From NCBI GenBank assembly GCA_905250885.1, contig CAJNOQ010000084.1:1-64000 (forward strand): 64,000 bases of DNA, given 5' to 3'. This document shows, one piece after another, positions 1 to 13,519 of the stretch; positions within the stretch are counted from its first letter, which is position 1; each line of letters begins with the position of its first letter. The notes beneath the pieces were generated by a model. That model saw only the letters and a list, made by a program, of their open reading frames with translations. It did not search any database and was not told where the DNA came from. Source of the stretch: Didymodactylos carnosus (lineage: Eukaryota; Rotifera; Eurotatoria; Philodinida; Philodinidae). Made by a program: the position numbers and the translations under genes.

Positions 1-132
1 AAGAATCTAATTAGGTCTTGAGAATCCGGCCCCGATTCTGAACATAGATGATTTATGCATAATTTTTGTTTAAGATAAATAATTCGTTATGCTATCCTCT
101 ACACAAACATAGCAACCTACTTCTAATACTCA

Positions 133-393
133 ATTTTATCTTCATCTGATCTTCCTCTATTATATCCAGCTCAAAGATCAACGATTATTGGCAATAATAA
201 TTGGAACAATAGCAATATTCATGATAATAATTTGATATTATGAAAATTGAATAAATTAAACAGAAACATTTCAAAATTAAATGAAAAAATTGAAAGCCTA
301 ATAGAAGAAATAATGCATTTGAACATTTTATGGAGAAACAATATTCATTTTGCTCAAGAAACTGTGAAAAATCCAGAGATTAGAAATAAATAA
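133..393 (+). pseudogene. Decayed coding remnant with a coiled coil
   Basis: One reading frame runs through this stretch with a single in-frame TGA at 241-243 and a final TAA at 391-393. After the internal stop it encodes about 49 residues with a heptad-like pattern of Leu, Ile, Asn, Lys and Glu (KLNKLNRNISKLNEKIESL). Before the stop it is Asn- and Ser-rich. Such composition is unusual for the random AT-rich DNA around it, so I read it as the tail of a broken gene or the coiled-coil part of a retroelement ORF1-like protein. The family is not recognised. It lies about 1 kb upstream of the aminopeptidase gene on the same strand and shows no splice connection to it. Confidence 0.35.
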
Positions 394-1389
394 GAGTGTG
401 GAGAAAACCCATGTTGAGCATGTTGCCATGCATCAAAATATATTTATGAAATTATTATTTCCTATGTTACAGATGGAATCTTGATTTTAAAACAAAATCA
501 GAACTTTATCGATTACAAATGAAGAAAGGTATGAACTGTATACAATGACTCTGTCCTCTAAAGCTTCCCCTTGTTTTTATTGTACCCTAGCAACAAAAAT
601 AATTGAGAGAGGTAGAAAATTTTGTGTAGTGCTACGGATTGTTTATCCCATTCGGATTTTCCAATGTTTGTAAATGTTTTTGAAGAGTGAGAAAGTTCCC
701 CACTTTTGTCTGTATGTTTTAAAAAATGAGAAAATTTTCTAAAACCTTAGTGTTGCAAAAAAAATAACCTGGACTCAATTTATAATGAGCATATCACCTT
801 TTTAGCTTTCTTAACTGCACGTTGCACAATTTTTTTCACTTGAAAAATACCGGATTGCGATTCCAAGCGACCTACGTTCTCGTTAATCAACCCTTTCTTC
901 CCAATTTCGATCGCATGGATGAGTTAGTACTTCAACTCTTTTGCTTAAAAAAAAATAAATCTTAAATTTTTTTCTGTGGAACTAATTCAAAAGTTCTTAG
1001 CTACCATGTCCTTCTAAGGCAACAGTAAGTTTAACCTGTGATTAGTTCGAACGTAAGTGTGAGTCACCACGCCCTCTATTAATATAATGAAGTTCAGTCA
1101 TAACGTTGTTGAGAATTAAAACTTCGTTAATGTCGTTAGAAATTTATACAAGAGATACCTCGGTGTATCAATACAACATCAGGCAGATGAACGTGTCCGC
1201 TCCTTCGTCTATTGGCTAATATGTTCGTCAAATCTAGAGTTAAGTGTCTAGCCAAGTAAAGCACCTGAAATAAGTTTTAAAAACGCTTGTTCTGTTCTTG
1301 TTTTTATTTATTAAAGTGGTTCTGTATGTTTTTTTTCATTTTTAGATACTCGAATTGTGTTCCCATGTTTTGCTTTTTGCTCGAAGTTG
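394..1389. other. Upstream region of the aminopeptidase gene
   Basis: No coding sequence is supported here. A pyrimidine-rich tract ending in TTTTTAG at about 1340-1344 looks like a splice acceptor 45 bases before the first ATG of the aminopeptidase leader exon. It could belong to a 5' UTR intron or be a trans-splicing site. Confidence 0.4.
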
Positions 1390-1550
1390 ATGAACACTTT
1401 TCGTAGAAATTCTCGCTGTGTTTTATATCTCGTACGCGCACATTTCGCTCATTCTACATCTTCGTTTGCAACAACAAAGAATATTTTCCCAACTATTCTA
1501 TCTTCTTCATTAACAAAAAATCATTATCGTTGTCACAGTACATTAAACAA
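1390..1550 (+). CDS. Putative leader exon of the aminopeptidase gene (mitochondrial-type presequence)
   Basis: ATG at 1390 opens a frame rich in Arg, Ser and Thr ([19 protein letters not shown]) with no Asp or Glu over about 56 residues. A donor GTAGGT at 1551 and the acceptor TTGTAG ending at 1667 splice it in frame onto Leu-Lys-Met of the core protein. Lack of acidic residues and many Arg and Ser residues are typical of mitochondrial targeting peptides. A competing donor GTAAGA lies about 25 bases further on, but using it would include an in-frame TAG, making the exon 5' UTR and translation start at 1675. Both forms may exist. Confidence 0.55.
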
Positions 1551-4500
1551 GTAGGTATTAAAATATAAGGAAAGGTAAGAATTTTTTAGTACCCTTCTTT
1601 CGTATTTACGATTCAATATCGATAACTTCACTTTTATTTGTGATCAAATCATCTTTTTTCATTGTAGATTAAAAATGGCCACAGAAAATAATAATAAACC
1701 GTTATTTCAACGTTTACCAACAACCATCATTCCAACACATTACGATCTGACCATTCAGCCACATCTTGATACATTTAAATTCGATGGAAGTGTCAATATT
1801 CATTTGAAAGTAAGCATTTTGATCTGTGAGAAGATTTAGACTGTTAGTAAAATGTTTTTGCTTCTTGCTATACAATGGCTAGCCGATTTAGCAGGGAGTG
1901 TCGAGAAGCTTATCTTATAGTAAATATAGTTTAAATCAAATGTTTTTCTACTTATTTTAAGGTGAAAGAGTCAACTAGTACAGTAGAATTGTATGCTGCT
2001 GATTTAGAAATTGAAAAAGCTCAGCTTCAATCTGCCGATTCATGTAAGAAAACAAAGTTGTTATAAAAGTACTGTGCACGTTATCAAGTTTTCTCACCGA
2101 TAAGCTGCATTCGTTGAGTAACCGTGAATCAGCTTAGCTCTTGATTCTTCTCTCTGATCATGATTTATCTTATTATTAGTTAATTTTTAGCATCCCAAGA
2201 TGGGTCAATTCAAATGGACACAGAAGGAGAACGAATTAAAGTGAATTTTTCTAATAAACTCGATGTATGTAATTAAATCAACCGTCTTCGAGGTCTTTCT
2301 TCAGTTTTTCCCAATATATTTAGAAAGGTGATTATCAATTAAGTTTAAAATTTACTGGTGACATAAACAATAAAATGAAAGGTTTCTACCGTTGTAAATA
2401 TGTAACACCCTCAGGTGAAACACGATATGGTGGAAGTACACAATTCGAGGTATGCAACTCAATAGATCAATCAATTTGATTAGTTTGAAAAACGGCTTGT
2501 TATTCTTAGCCAGCAGATTGCCGTCGTGCGTTCCCATGCTGGGATGAACCGAATTTTAAAGCTACATTCGATGTTACAATGATTACACCAAAACAACTAT
2601 TGGCTATATCTAATATGGTAACATCTACACAAATAGTTCCTCGACATTTCTTTTAAACTGTATATGTGTTGTAGCCAGCAAAATCAGAATCGGAATTTCA
2701 AGATGATAAATCATGGAAAGTAACAAAATTTGATCGTACTCCGATTATGTCAACATATCTCGTTGCATTTATTGTGGGAGAATATGATTATGTTGAAACA
2801 AAAGATTCCAATGGAGTCAGTATGAAAGTGTACACACCGTTGGGAAAAAAAGAACATGGTCAATTTGCATTAGAAGTAAGAAGTTAACAATTAATCGATG
2901 CTATTTATCTTCCTCTAGTATTGGCATATGATTCAGATAACGAGAAATGAGAATCAGTGCTAATATTTTTTGATATTTTATCAAACAAAATACATTGCTG
3001 TAACTTAAAGATCGACTAAAACGTGGCGTTAGAAGTTTGAAATCAAAGTTGGATAACTTGTAATTTTTGTTTTATTGTATTTAGGCTGCAGCAAAAATCT
3101 TGCCGTTTTACGCCGAATATTTTGAAATTAAATATCCAATTCCCAAGGCCGATATGATTGCTATTCCTGACTTTGCGATGGGTAAGAAAATGAATTGTTT
3201 GTCTGGCAGTCAAGTGTAACCACACGTAAACACCATCTGTCCCTAAGATGGATAGGTATGTCGGTTTAAAGCAGAACTTTAACGTTTTATTTTTCTTTAC
3301 TTACTTTCGTACACTTGATATTTTTTTCAAAGATTTTTTCTATATTCTTTCCTATTCTTTTAGGCGCTATGGAAAACTGGGGTTTAATTACCTATAGAGA
3401 AACAACATTACTTATTGATCCAAAATTTTCCTCAATGGATCAACGTCAAAGAGTCGCACTTGTTGTCGCACATGAGCTTGCTCATCAATGGTTTGGAAAT
3501 TTAGTAACAATGGAATGGTGGACAGATCTTTGGTAAACGTTTGCATACATAAGTTAATTATAAAATAAACTTATTTATTTCTTATATTTTAAGGTTAAAT
3601 GAAGGTTTTGCAACATGGATTGAATATCTTGCTGTTGACAAATGTTTTCCAGAATTTGATGTTTGGACACAATTTATTGCTGATGCATTCGCACGTAAGA
3701 ATCATCGTTTGGAACTGAGTGAGGCATTATGTTACATATAATGAATTTTTTGTTTATACTTTAGGTTTTCTTGTGCCAGATGCATTAAAAGCGTCGCATC
3801 CAATCGAAGTTCCCATTGGTCATCCAGCTGAAATTGATGAAATATTTGATGCCATATCATATTCGAAAGGTTCATCTGTTATTCGAATGCTGCATGAGTA
3901 TATTGGTGATGATGCATTTCGCAAAGGTTTACATAAGTATTTAAAAGAATATAGTTATAAAAATACTATCACAGAAAATTTATGGTCTCATTTGACTGAA
4001 GCATCAAGTAAACCTGTAAACGATGTAATGTCTTCTTGGACATTACAAATGGGTTATCCACTGATAAGTGTTCATGAACAACAATTAAATAAACAACGTG
4101 TATTAAAATTGACACAACAACGTTTTATTTGTGATGGCAGTAATGATGATGAAAATCTTCAATGGAAAGTACCAATAACTATCTTTACCAAATCACAATC
4201 CGATGTGCTAAAAGTCTTGATGGATAAACCTGAAATTACAATAGCATTAGATAATGTGGAGGAAGGTGATTGGATTAAATTAAATAAAAAAAGTATTGGT
4301 TTATATCGTGTGAAATATGAATCTAAAACATTAGAAAGATTAAATGAACCAATTTCATCAAAAGTTTTAAGTCCACAAGATCGATTAATGATACAAAATG
4401 ATGTAGCTGCATTGTGCAATGCTGGACATGAATCATTCGTTGATTATTTGAAACTATTACGAGCATACAAGAATGAAGATAATTTTACGGTTAGTGTTTT

Positions 4501-5517
4501 TCTTTTGTTGTTCATACGCTTCTAGTTTATTTTCTCTTTGCTACTGTACAGGTATGGAAATCAATAGCATCAAATATTGGTGATTTATCAACACTGCTAG
4601 AATATACAAACTATTTTGAACAAATGAAAAAATTTCGTCTTGATATATTTTCAACGATACAACGTAAACTTGGATGGGATGCAAAACCGGATGAAGATCC
4701 GTTGTCGGCAATGCTTCGTCCACTTATCTTAGGGCTTGTAGGAAAATCTGGTGATCAAGCTGTTATTGATGAGGCTAAACATCGTTTTCAAAGACATCTT
4801 GCTGGTGATTTAATCGATCCAAATATTCGTGGTGCTGTCTATGTTCTCGTTTCTCGGTATGGCGATGAGAAAACACAAGAAGAATTGAAAAAAGTACGAA
4901 AATCAAGTGTAGATTAAACAATTTAAAATGGAAATTCGGTTTGTGTTTTTAGCTTTATGCAACTGCTGATATGATGGAAGAAAAATCTCGTTTATTACGG
5001 TCAATGGGTCAAACATTGAAACCAGAATTAATTAAAAAAACACTTCAATTTGTTTTTGAAGGGGTACGAACTTTAGTGATTTATTATTTACATTTGTTCA
5101 TTTTCATTACTTTTTAGGACAATGTACGAATGCAAGATTCTATATCCGGTTTGGCTGGTTGCACATCAAGTAAAGTTGGACGGGATCTTGTATGGAAATT
5201 TTTGAAAGAAAATTGGACAAAATTAAAAGAACGTTTTGGTGAAAAGAGTAACTTTTTAATTTATTTTGTTGAAGTAAGTAAAATTTTGTTTTATTAAATC
5301 GAAACGTTGCTTTTATTTTTCTGATTTTCAGTATGGTTTATCTGATTTTGCTGATGAAGAAATATCAAATGATATAACATCATTTTTCGATAAAGCCAAT
5401 ACACCCATTGTCATGCGACCGGTGAAAAAAGTTGTGGAAACAATTCATATGCGTTCTGAAGTGTTAAAACGTGATTCAAAAGCAATTGAAGACTTTTTCG
5501 TTGGTAATAATATCTGA
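1390..5517 (+). CDS. Puromycin-sensitive aminopeptidase, M1 zinc metallopeptidase (NPEPPS-like)
   Basis: Removes N-terminal residues from peptides; the family acts mainly in cytosol. Core exons: 1668-1809 (internal ATG 1675), 1962-2043, 2191-2264, 2324-2449, 2510-2617, 2675-2875, 3085-3181, 3364-3532, 3594-3694, 3765-4489, 4552-4893, 4953-5063, 5118-5273, 5332-5517. All junctions are GT-AG and keep phase. From ATG 1675 the product is 870 aa. It has GAMEN at 275-279, HELAH at 311-315 and the third zinc ligand Glu334 in WLNEGF, 18 residues after the HELAH motif, so it looks catalytically intact. The conserved [13 protein letters not shown] segment follows, then an ERAP1-like C-terminal domain. 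An upstream exon, 1390-1550, joins in frame through a 117-nt intron and would give 926 aa, close to the 919 aa of human NPEPPS, which also has an N-terminal extension. Core gene is near certain; use of the leader exon is inference. Confidence 0.95.
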
Positions 5518-8500
5518 AAAGGACAAAAAAATACTTGAATGAACATTTGGTTGAATTTTGAAGAAATCAAAGAAACTGAATCGTACAACGTTTCTGTAAT
5601 AGATTAAAATGATCTAACTTTGAAATCTTCTTCATTATTTTTATTCATTTGCTGTTGTTAATTGTGTGTTTTTGCTTCTTTCTTATATATTACAGATTAT
5701 TGAAACAGTATACAAGATTAGTCAATCAAATTTGTTGTCCATTTTTTACTCATGTTATTTCTTTTTATTTCACTATTAAATAGATTTCTTTTGCTAAAAA
5801 AAGCTAACCTAATGTAGACAATCTTGATGTCTATTCAAACCAATTCTTGATACTATCAATGACAATATGATTCTGGAAACAATTTATTTTGTTTGCTAAG
5901 ACAATATATTCTGTGACAAACTAGCTATGACCTTTTTAAAAAGTTTTTTCTTCAAGAAAGGATAACTTTTACTGCGAATGAATGATATCTTTACACATCT
6001 TTTTGTTATCAAAGAATTTATAGACTACGTTATCGACACTTATGATAAATTCTGATTACTTTTATTAATACCAAGACAAATGTTTGTAAAATATTCTAAA
6101 TAAGAAATGTTTAACATCAGTTTGTAATTTTAAACTAAATTATCTGTCTTTTTTTCTTCTAAATGTAATATTAGAATTGAGTCATCATTATAGATGATCG
6201 TTGTATTCCTTATATTTATTCGAAAACGTTCTAAATGACTAAACTATTGCCATCATTGTAAGTTTAATATCGATTTGCATTCTATATTCTATTCTATCTC
6301 TCTCTATATATATACATCTAACCGATTTACATATTATTATTATACGCACGCACACATTATCTTAATGTTCCAATTCATTTGATAAAAGAAATAGGAGGAG
6401 AGAAGATCGGAATTGATTTTTTTGTTTTTTTTTCCTAGCAGCAATGTAGCACCAATCTAATCATCTAAAACCTCAGCCTATATATACATATTAAATGAAC
6501 AAAAAGATATATATATATATATATTTTTATTCTTTAATTCTTTAATTTCTCTTAGATATATATAGAGAGAGAGGAGAAACTGAAGAAAAAAATTAACATT
6601 TTTAGAATTAGTGTTTTCTTATATATATATAAATCCATCTCCGAATGAATAGTGAGATAGAAAATAAATGATGAAAAAGTTTTTTTGCAATATATATATA
6701 TATCAAGAAGTTTTGATGAGTGTTACTGCTGCTTCTTCTCTTTTTTTAGATTGGAACTACACATAAAAAAACCTAAAAAGCATACGAATGAGAAACAAGA
6801 AAAAATATTTCCTGTGATGTGAATTCTATTTGATCTGTGAGAAATACAAATAATATTGATAAATGCTGACTGACAAGCAAAAAATGAGTAATTTCTTTTC
6901 TTTTTTTTTTTTTTTATTGAAGATCAAAATTTATTAGATCTGCGTTGAATAGAATGTAAATATACACACATATATTTTGACCTGGTTTATTTACAAGAAA
7001 TAATAAAAAAAAAAATTCATGAACAGGATATTGTAGGGCTAAACAAATTTGATTTCTTTTTAATTGACCCTGTCTTTGTTAACATATATATATTGTAGCA
7101 AAAATGCTCACCATTTCACGTCTTATCTGTCATTCTCAACTCTGTATAAAAATTATTGTCAAAGTTTCTAGTTAATAGAAAAAAAAAGTCTATGAGAGAA
7201 ACTATTTAAGAAGAATAACATAGGTTAAATTTTTTTGATCGTTTTCTTAAATCAAATGTGTTTAGAACATATTGAAAAGAAAAGAAAATAATAGAAAAAA
7301 GTAGACATTTATAAATTTTTCTAATAGATTTTTGTATTAAATATACAAAAAATGAAATTATATTTTTCAATATATGTATATATCAACAGTATTGAAAACT
7401 TTGAAGACAATTTTCAAGCAATAGTTTGAGGAAACATTTGATCTGGTGGATGGAGAAAAGATTTTAAATAAAAATTTTGTCAAATGCAATTTTTTAGATA
7501 TGTTTTCACGATGAATGTGTCTGTTTTTGATAATAGAATTCTCGGTGATATTTATTACTCAAATTGTTTAACAAAAAAATTTCTTGTATTTAATTATGAG
7601 ACTTGTTCTCGGTCTTAGAGTGTCGAACCATTAAATTATTCGGCATTCTATTACTTTTTCTAGTTTTTTCTTCTTCTAATGATTCTGTCTCTCGTTCTTA
7701 TATTTTGTTCTAAATTGTCTTTTTTCCTCCATGTCTGTTTTCATCTCATCATCATTATTGTTCATCGGAAAACACACTAAATGAGTAAAAATAGAATTTT
7801 CTTTATAGTAAAGTCTATCTATTAAACTCGTCGTTCTATTTTTTTAGTTCTTACTCTTTTTCTTCTCTGTCTCTCTCTCTCTCTCTCTCTGTAGACTATA
7901 GTTCTTCGTATGTACGGCATAAATATCGTCGAGAGAAAAAGAAAATATAACCGAAGTGCCAAGTTTTTCAACGTAATAAAACGCGAATCTTTTCTTTTTT
8001 TCGTTAGTTTATTTCTTTATATGTACGAGCTCCATGTATTACATACGCATACTTTTCATTGATCATGCCATCTGGTGCAGTGTTAAGAGCAGTTTTTATC
8101 AGAATTTGTAAGAAAGAAGAAAAAAAAAGAATAAAGAGGGAAAGAAAAGTAGAAAGAACGAAGAAAGTAATAGATTCTAGTACATGTAGACTAAGTATGT
8201 GTGTACATCGAACGGTAACTAAAAAAACGAAAGAAAGAAGAGAAGTATTATCAGCTTGATTACGGCAAAACATAGACAGAACAAGATCCAAGAAATATGA
8301 TGTATGTATTTATTAATCGTTTTATTTTCAATAATCTTGTTAATGCCTTGATGTGCTTCTTTTAGTCTTTGACACATATTGATGCTCAGATTACCGTTGA
8401 ATATTTTCTTTTTTTTCAATACTTGTATATTTATAATGGTGCCATCAGCAGCAATACAAATAGTACTCCTCAATAGTTCTTTATATATATGTATATTATA

Positions 8501-9074
8501 TATATTAAGAGGATTGTCGCTCATATCTAGTAAGTAATAATACACAAACATACACAGAAAACTTCGTATATATATATATATCTCATTTGTCCACAATTAC
8601 GTATATGAAGATAATTTTTCCAAATAATAATAATAATAGAAATAACTATTGCGCGGTCGACTTTCTTTTTTCTTCTCTCTTTCTTTCCCATTCGTTCTTT
8701 CAACAAAGATGTAAGGGTGACTATCCTTGATATAGACAAACAAACAAGTTCAATAACACAATAACAATAAAAACATTCTCACAAATTGTATGTTTTTTGA
8801 ATAGAATAAGAGAAGTGCGATGTTTGTTTTTTATTTTTAAATCTAAAAGAAAAAAAAATCATTTTTTCTGTACAATATGTATCTATCCTTTAATTTTTGA
8901 CATCATTTTAAATAATTATAGCTTATGATCGTCAAATAAATTTTCAAAAAGTTAAGAAAAATCACAAAAAAATAATATACATTGAAGGATAGTATCGAGT
9001 CATTGTATAAACTTCAATCATTGTGCAAAAGATAGGAAAGAACAATGACGTTGATTTTTGTAGTTCATCATCAA
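5518..9074. other. AT-rich intergenic DNA with simple repeats
   Basis: No gene recognised. The first few hundred bases are probably the 3' UTR of the aminopeptidase gene. The rest is poly-A/poly-T runs, TATATA tracts and GAGA/TCTC stretches. Open frames at 8004-8739 on both strands are built from AAG- and GAA-rich low-complexity sequence and do not look like protein. Confidence 0.5.
7869..7890. repeat. (TC)n microsatellite
   Basis: Eleven uninterrupted TC dinucleotides, read directly. Confidence 0.9.
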
Positions 9075-9190
9075 AGATCAAATTCGTGTGTTCGATCCGA
9101 ACGTCGTACAAGGATTGATTTTATATTTTGATAGTTTAAATTTCAGAAAGATATAATGAGATTTTATATTCTCGATTTTCATTCTTGTTA
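9075..9190 (+). repeat. SINE-like repeat, copy A
   Basis: Contains a tRNA B-box-like TGTTCGATCC followed by a conserved tail (GATTGATTTTATATTTTGAT). The same order of motifs occurs at 42,490-42,640: B-box, TTCGTACAA-like, GATTGATTTTATATTTT, GATAGTTT, ATATAATG. Two diverged copies sharing a B-box and tail 33 kb apart suggest a tRNA-derived SINE family. Copy A has a poor 5' part and is probably truncated. Confidence 0.5.
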
Positions 9191-12100
9191 AATATAATGA
9201 TTAAATAGATTAAATAGATGATAATACTTTTAACAATACCTTCAGGAGTTGATGAGAATGAGATTTGTAATGCAAATTTATTCTAAAGAACAATTTTGTC
9301 TTCTTATGCCAATATTTTTTGTCATGTACACATAGTCAGTAAAATTTTATGATGTTAGAATTGTCCATGTACACTTAAAATTTTGTCAACATGTTCCCAT
9401 TTTTTTTCTTTTTTATTTCTTTAAAAATGAAGGACTATATATTTTAATACATAATATAAAACTACATATTTTTCTTAGATGTGTAGTGATTATGGTAGTT
9501 AACAAATAATTATATTTTAGGCTATAAATTAGATTTGTGTCTTCATCTTTAACGCGAAAGAGTCATAAGATCAAATAAGACGATTAAAAATGCGTATATC
9601 CTCTTAAGTTATCTATATAAGTGTGAATTTAGTTTTCTAAACGTGTCGTTATGTTAAGTTAAATTCTTTCTTCTCATGATTAAAGCAACAAGTCAAATAT
9701 ACAATCTCTTGAGGATAAAAAGAGTTTTGTATGCTATTCAAAAAAAAAAGTTCGATGACATCAAAGTACCTATCGCGTTTTTTTGACGTATTTTGAGCAA
9801 TTGTGCGGTCATTGAACTCCTGTGAGACATATATGTATATATAGAAACACACTCTGAATTTGATGTAAGTGACATGAAAAACATGTATCTAATCGTTACA
9901 TTGTACACGGGAAAAGTTTCTTTCGTCCAATTTTTTTTTTCTTCTCTTCTACCTCGAACAAATAGTATAGGCTATATTTTTTCATTACGTTCGTAATGGA
10001 TTTTTTACACACACACACACAAAATGTCGTCAAGCTCATTTTTGCACAGTTATTTGTGTCTCATGGACATCAAATTCTCTCTAGTCTAGAGACTATTTCC
10101 AATTTCTGGTTGTAATAATTTTTTTCTCATTCTTTCTCGTTATGTTCTCTTTTTTTTTGGAGGTTCATCTTTTTCTTCTTTTTTTGCTATCTAAACCATT
10201 ACATTGGTATTATCGAAATTTCACATTAGTATGAGTATGTACGTACAAAAAGAAAATTTTTCGGAAAAAGAGAATAAAAAAGAATTATAGAGTGCTTTCT
10301 CTTGTTTTACATATACATACAATAACTGATTAAAATTATTATGATGTGAATTTTAAGTCTTTGGTGGTTTTCTATATATTATTTGTCGTTGGATATGATG
10401 CACAATATAACACAACACAGCAGTTCATTTTTTATTTTTATTTTTTTACAACAATAGAATATGACATTGATAGATAGAGACTATTCTATAATAATTATTA
10501 CAGAATTTTTTAGAAATGTGTATTCATCAATTTACATAATCAAATACTATATTGTGGACGAAGTAAGTTATAGTCTAACAGTATTACTATCATAGTTGAA
10601 AATTAGAAAAAGTTAAAAGAACTACAATTAGTTAAATTTTTATCAGTTAAATTTCTACGTTCGAGTATCATATATGAAAAAATTTTGATCTACTTACAAA
10701 ACAAATCATAGTAATAGAACAAAATTGAGTTTACTGAAGAGATAAAGGACAAATTTTTTGGTTAATTAACATTGTACTCATCAGAAATGTGTGATACAGT
10801 TTCCCTCCTGTATCGTTAAACGTATCGAAATATCGTCTCGCGCACCTCTATCATATACACTTTTATTCAGGTATACTCTATTCGAATAAAAACAATATTT
10901 TATCAACAATAGAGATATATAAAGGAGATCCGATAAATTGAAGTTTCTCCAAACAGATAATATTTCTAAAAAATTTTACGACAAAAGTTTTGTTTTATTG
11001 TTTAATTAAAAGCTTCAATTTCCTTCCTTCCTCATACTGTTAGCTATTAACATTTTGAATGATTGATGCCTGGGGCTCCCATTTAATTATAGTTGTACAC
11101 TACTCTTCAAGAAGATTTAAAGATCCTATCTCTTTTTTTTTTTGAACATATACAAGGCCATACATTTCGAAAAAGAAGTTGTTGTTCTCTCATTCTTTCC
11201 TCTTTTTTATTCTTGTTCTTATTTCTTACAAGTATGTATGCATGTCACATGAAAATGTACAATATATATATATATCTAGCGAGAGAGAAAATAATTTTTC
11301 TGTTTTCTTCCTATGTACAAGTACGTATGAGTCCTAATGCACACTTTTCACATATGATATGTTTAAAATGTATACATACTGCCTCATCTCTTCTTATTCG
11401 TGAGAGATTCTTCTATTATTATTATTATTGCCCCATGAAAAAGAATATGTATGTGTGTGTGTGTGTGTGTCGTCTCTCCATACATATAGATGGTACATGG
11501 AAGTGTCATTCTCAACAACAAAAAGAAAAAAGAGTCTTCTCTTCTCGATAAGAGGTCAACTATATAGACACTATTTCAAAGTTGCAGATGTTCAATCGAC
11601 GACTAAGATGAGATTTCCATCTTTTTTTTTTTTATATTCTTTTTTTTTTCCAGAAAATACAATTGATAATGATGAGAAGAAAGAATTGTTTTTATTACAA
11701 TCAAAACTTTTAGTTTAGAAGAATATGAAAATAAGAAAACACAATAGAATTGAATGAACAAATGAGTAGAGAAGATACATGAATTATTTTTTGGGGGTAA
11801 GTTAAAAAAGAAGAATTTTAGTGTAAATAACAGTAACTGTATAAATAAAGTTGTGTGAAAGATTGACGCGATGTTTTTCAAGTTTTCGATTGTATACTCA
11901 ACAAGCAGGAGCTGTGTAACACAGATGGAATCTGTAGACAATTCGATTCCTCTGAACAGGATTTACATGTCTATTTAGTTTAAAATAGTTGGACAAGAAT
12001 TAATTGAGCAAAAGAAACTATTTATTTTCTATTAAGAGTATAGAGTTTTGTACAGTTTACAGGCCATGGACTTTTTGATTAAACTTATTAAACCGTATTT

Positions 12101-13519
12101 ATAATTGTTTCGTTTTCTTTTTATTTTATTTTATAGATGTGGTAAATGTTTGTTGCCATATCGAAACGTGATGCATATATTGCATAATATCAAGATAAAG
12201 GTCGAACATACAGTTAGCTTTTTTTCTGTTGAAGCAAATGCACGATGATGTGATGATTCATTTTACCTTGAGCGACTGTATCATATTTTTTTCTTCTTTT
12301 TCTTTTTGGGTTTTATCACGTATATGTATACGAGACGAGCAAAAAAAAAAAGTAGATGAAGTGATATAAATAATATTTGAAAAATCAATCAATCAAATGG
12401 CATTTTATATAATAGTGAACATTATTTAACAAAATATTTTAGCTACAGCAATCGTCATTTAATAAATATGAGCATATATCGTACAGCTGGTAATTAGTCG
12501 TAAAAAAAGAATAATATTATTTGACGATTGTGTAAATCGTAAAGTGCTATAAAAAAAAATATATCGTTATTTTTTCGTCATGGTTATTCTTATATATTCA
12601 TTCATTTCGTTATTAAATGGTGTTCATAATACACTAGTCGATAAAGATGGAATCGAGTGCTTCAGTTCCTTGCCGTTTCTTCGGCCGCCAGTTCGCTATA
12701 ATTTACTGGACGGAGATCCGACAGGGTCGTGTCGTATATTTATCGACTTCCTCTCAACTGATATACTATATGTTTTTTTGGTGTTTATTTATATATGTAT
12801 ATATAGTGAAAGTCTGCACAACCTCGTGAATCTTTGTCTCAGATGGGAAAATAAATTTCTGGACGGAGATAGACGAGGAACTGCGGACTAGAATCTCAAT
12901 CAATTTTTCAATTGTAAAAATTTTTTTTATTTATTATCACTTGTTTGTTTCTTATTTTTATTGTAATTTTCCTGTTGTGGAGATATTCGGGGTGATAGTC
13001 AATCTACAAAATCTCTTTCTACGATAGCATATTGAATTTTCATCCCATAGATTTCAACATGAACCTATAGATTTTTATTATTAACAGGGGATCTACAGCC
13101 AACTTACATAAGTCGCAAAACTGACACTAGGTTTTGAAGTGATTAGTTCAATTCCATCTGGTATATCAACAATCTCGTTTGTACCTTCACATAATCGATT
13201 TGACTGAGAATTTAAGAGAATTTTATCTCTAGTAAGTTTACTAGAAATTTCTAGTTTGCATCGTTGTTGAATCTATCTCTTTTTTGTTATACTAAAAAAA
13301 TTAGTCTTGATAAAATAGTTTCTTTAGTTATTGTTTGAAAGCAAATTTTTAATTAATGAACTTTTGATACATTTTGTTTATATTATTAGGAAACTTAAAT
13401 AATTTTAGTTTTTTTATATCTCTTTTAAAAAGTATAATTGATACTGGTGTACTCTATCTAGATTTATAAACAATTTTTTTTCATAGTTATCTACCTCTGT
13501 GATTTAACTGTTTAGGATG
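9191..13519. other. AT-rich intergenic DNA
   Basis: No supported gene. Overlapping open frames at 11,093-11,941 are low-complexity Phe/Ser/Tyr or Lys runs. A short patch at 12,640-12,890 is visibly richer in G and C and repeats the phrase CTGGACGGAGAT at about 12,707 and 12,860. It may be a relic of an exon or repeat but could not be identified. Confidence 0.45.
11449..11470. repeat. (TG)n microsatellite
   Basis: Run of TG dinucleotides with one TA near its start, read directly. Confidence 0.85.

Noticed and set aside
8004-8739. Several overlapping open frames on both strands
   Set aside because: Low-complexity GAA/AAG and TTC runs give Lys/Arg- or Phe/Ser-rich peptides; no motif, no codon pattern, frames overlap each other.
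11093-11941. Open frames of 96-152 codons
   Set aside because: Built from poly-T, TTATTA and (TG)n tracts; no protein-like composition.
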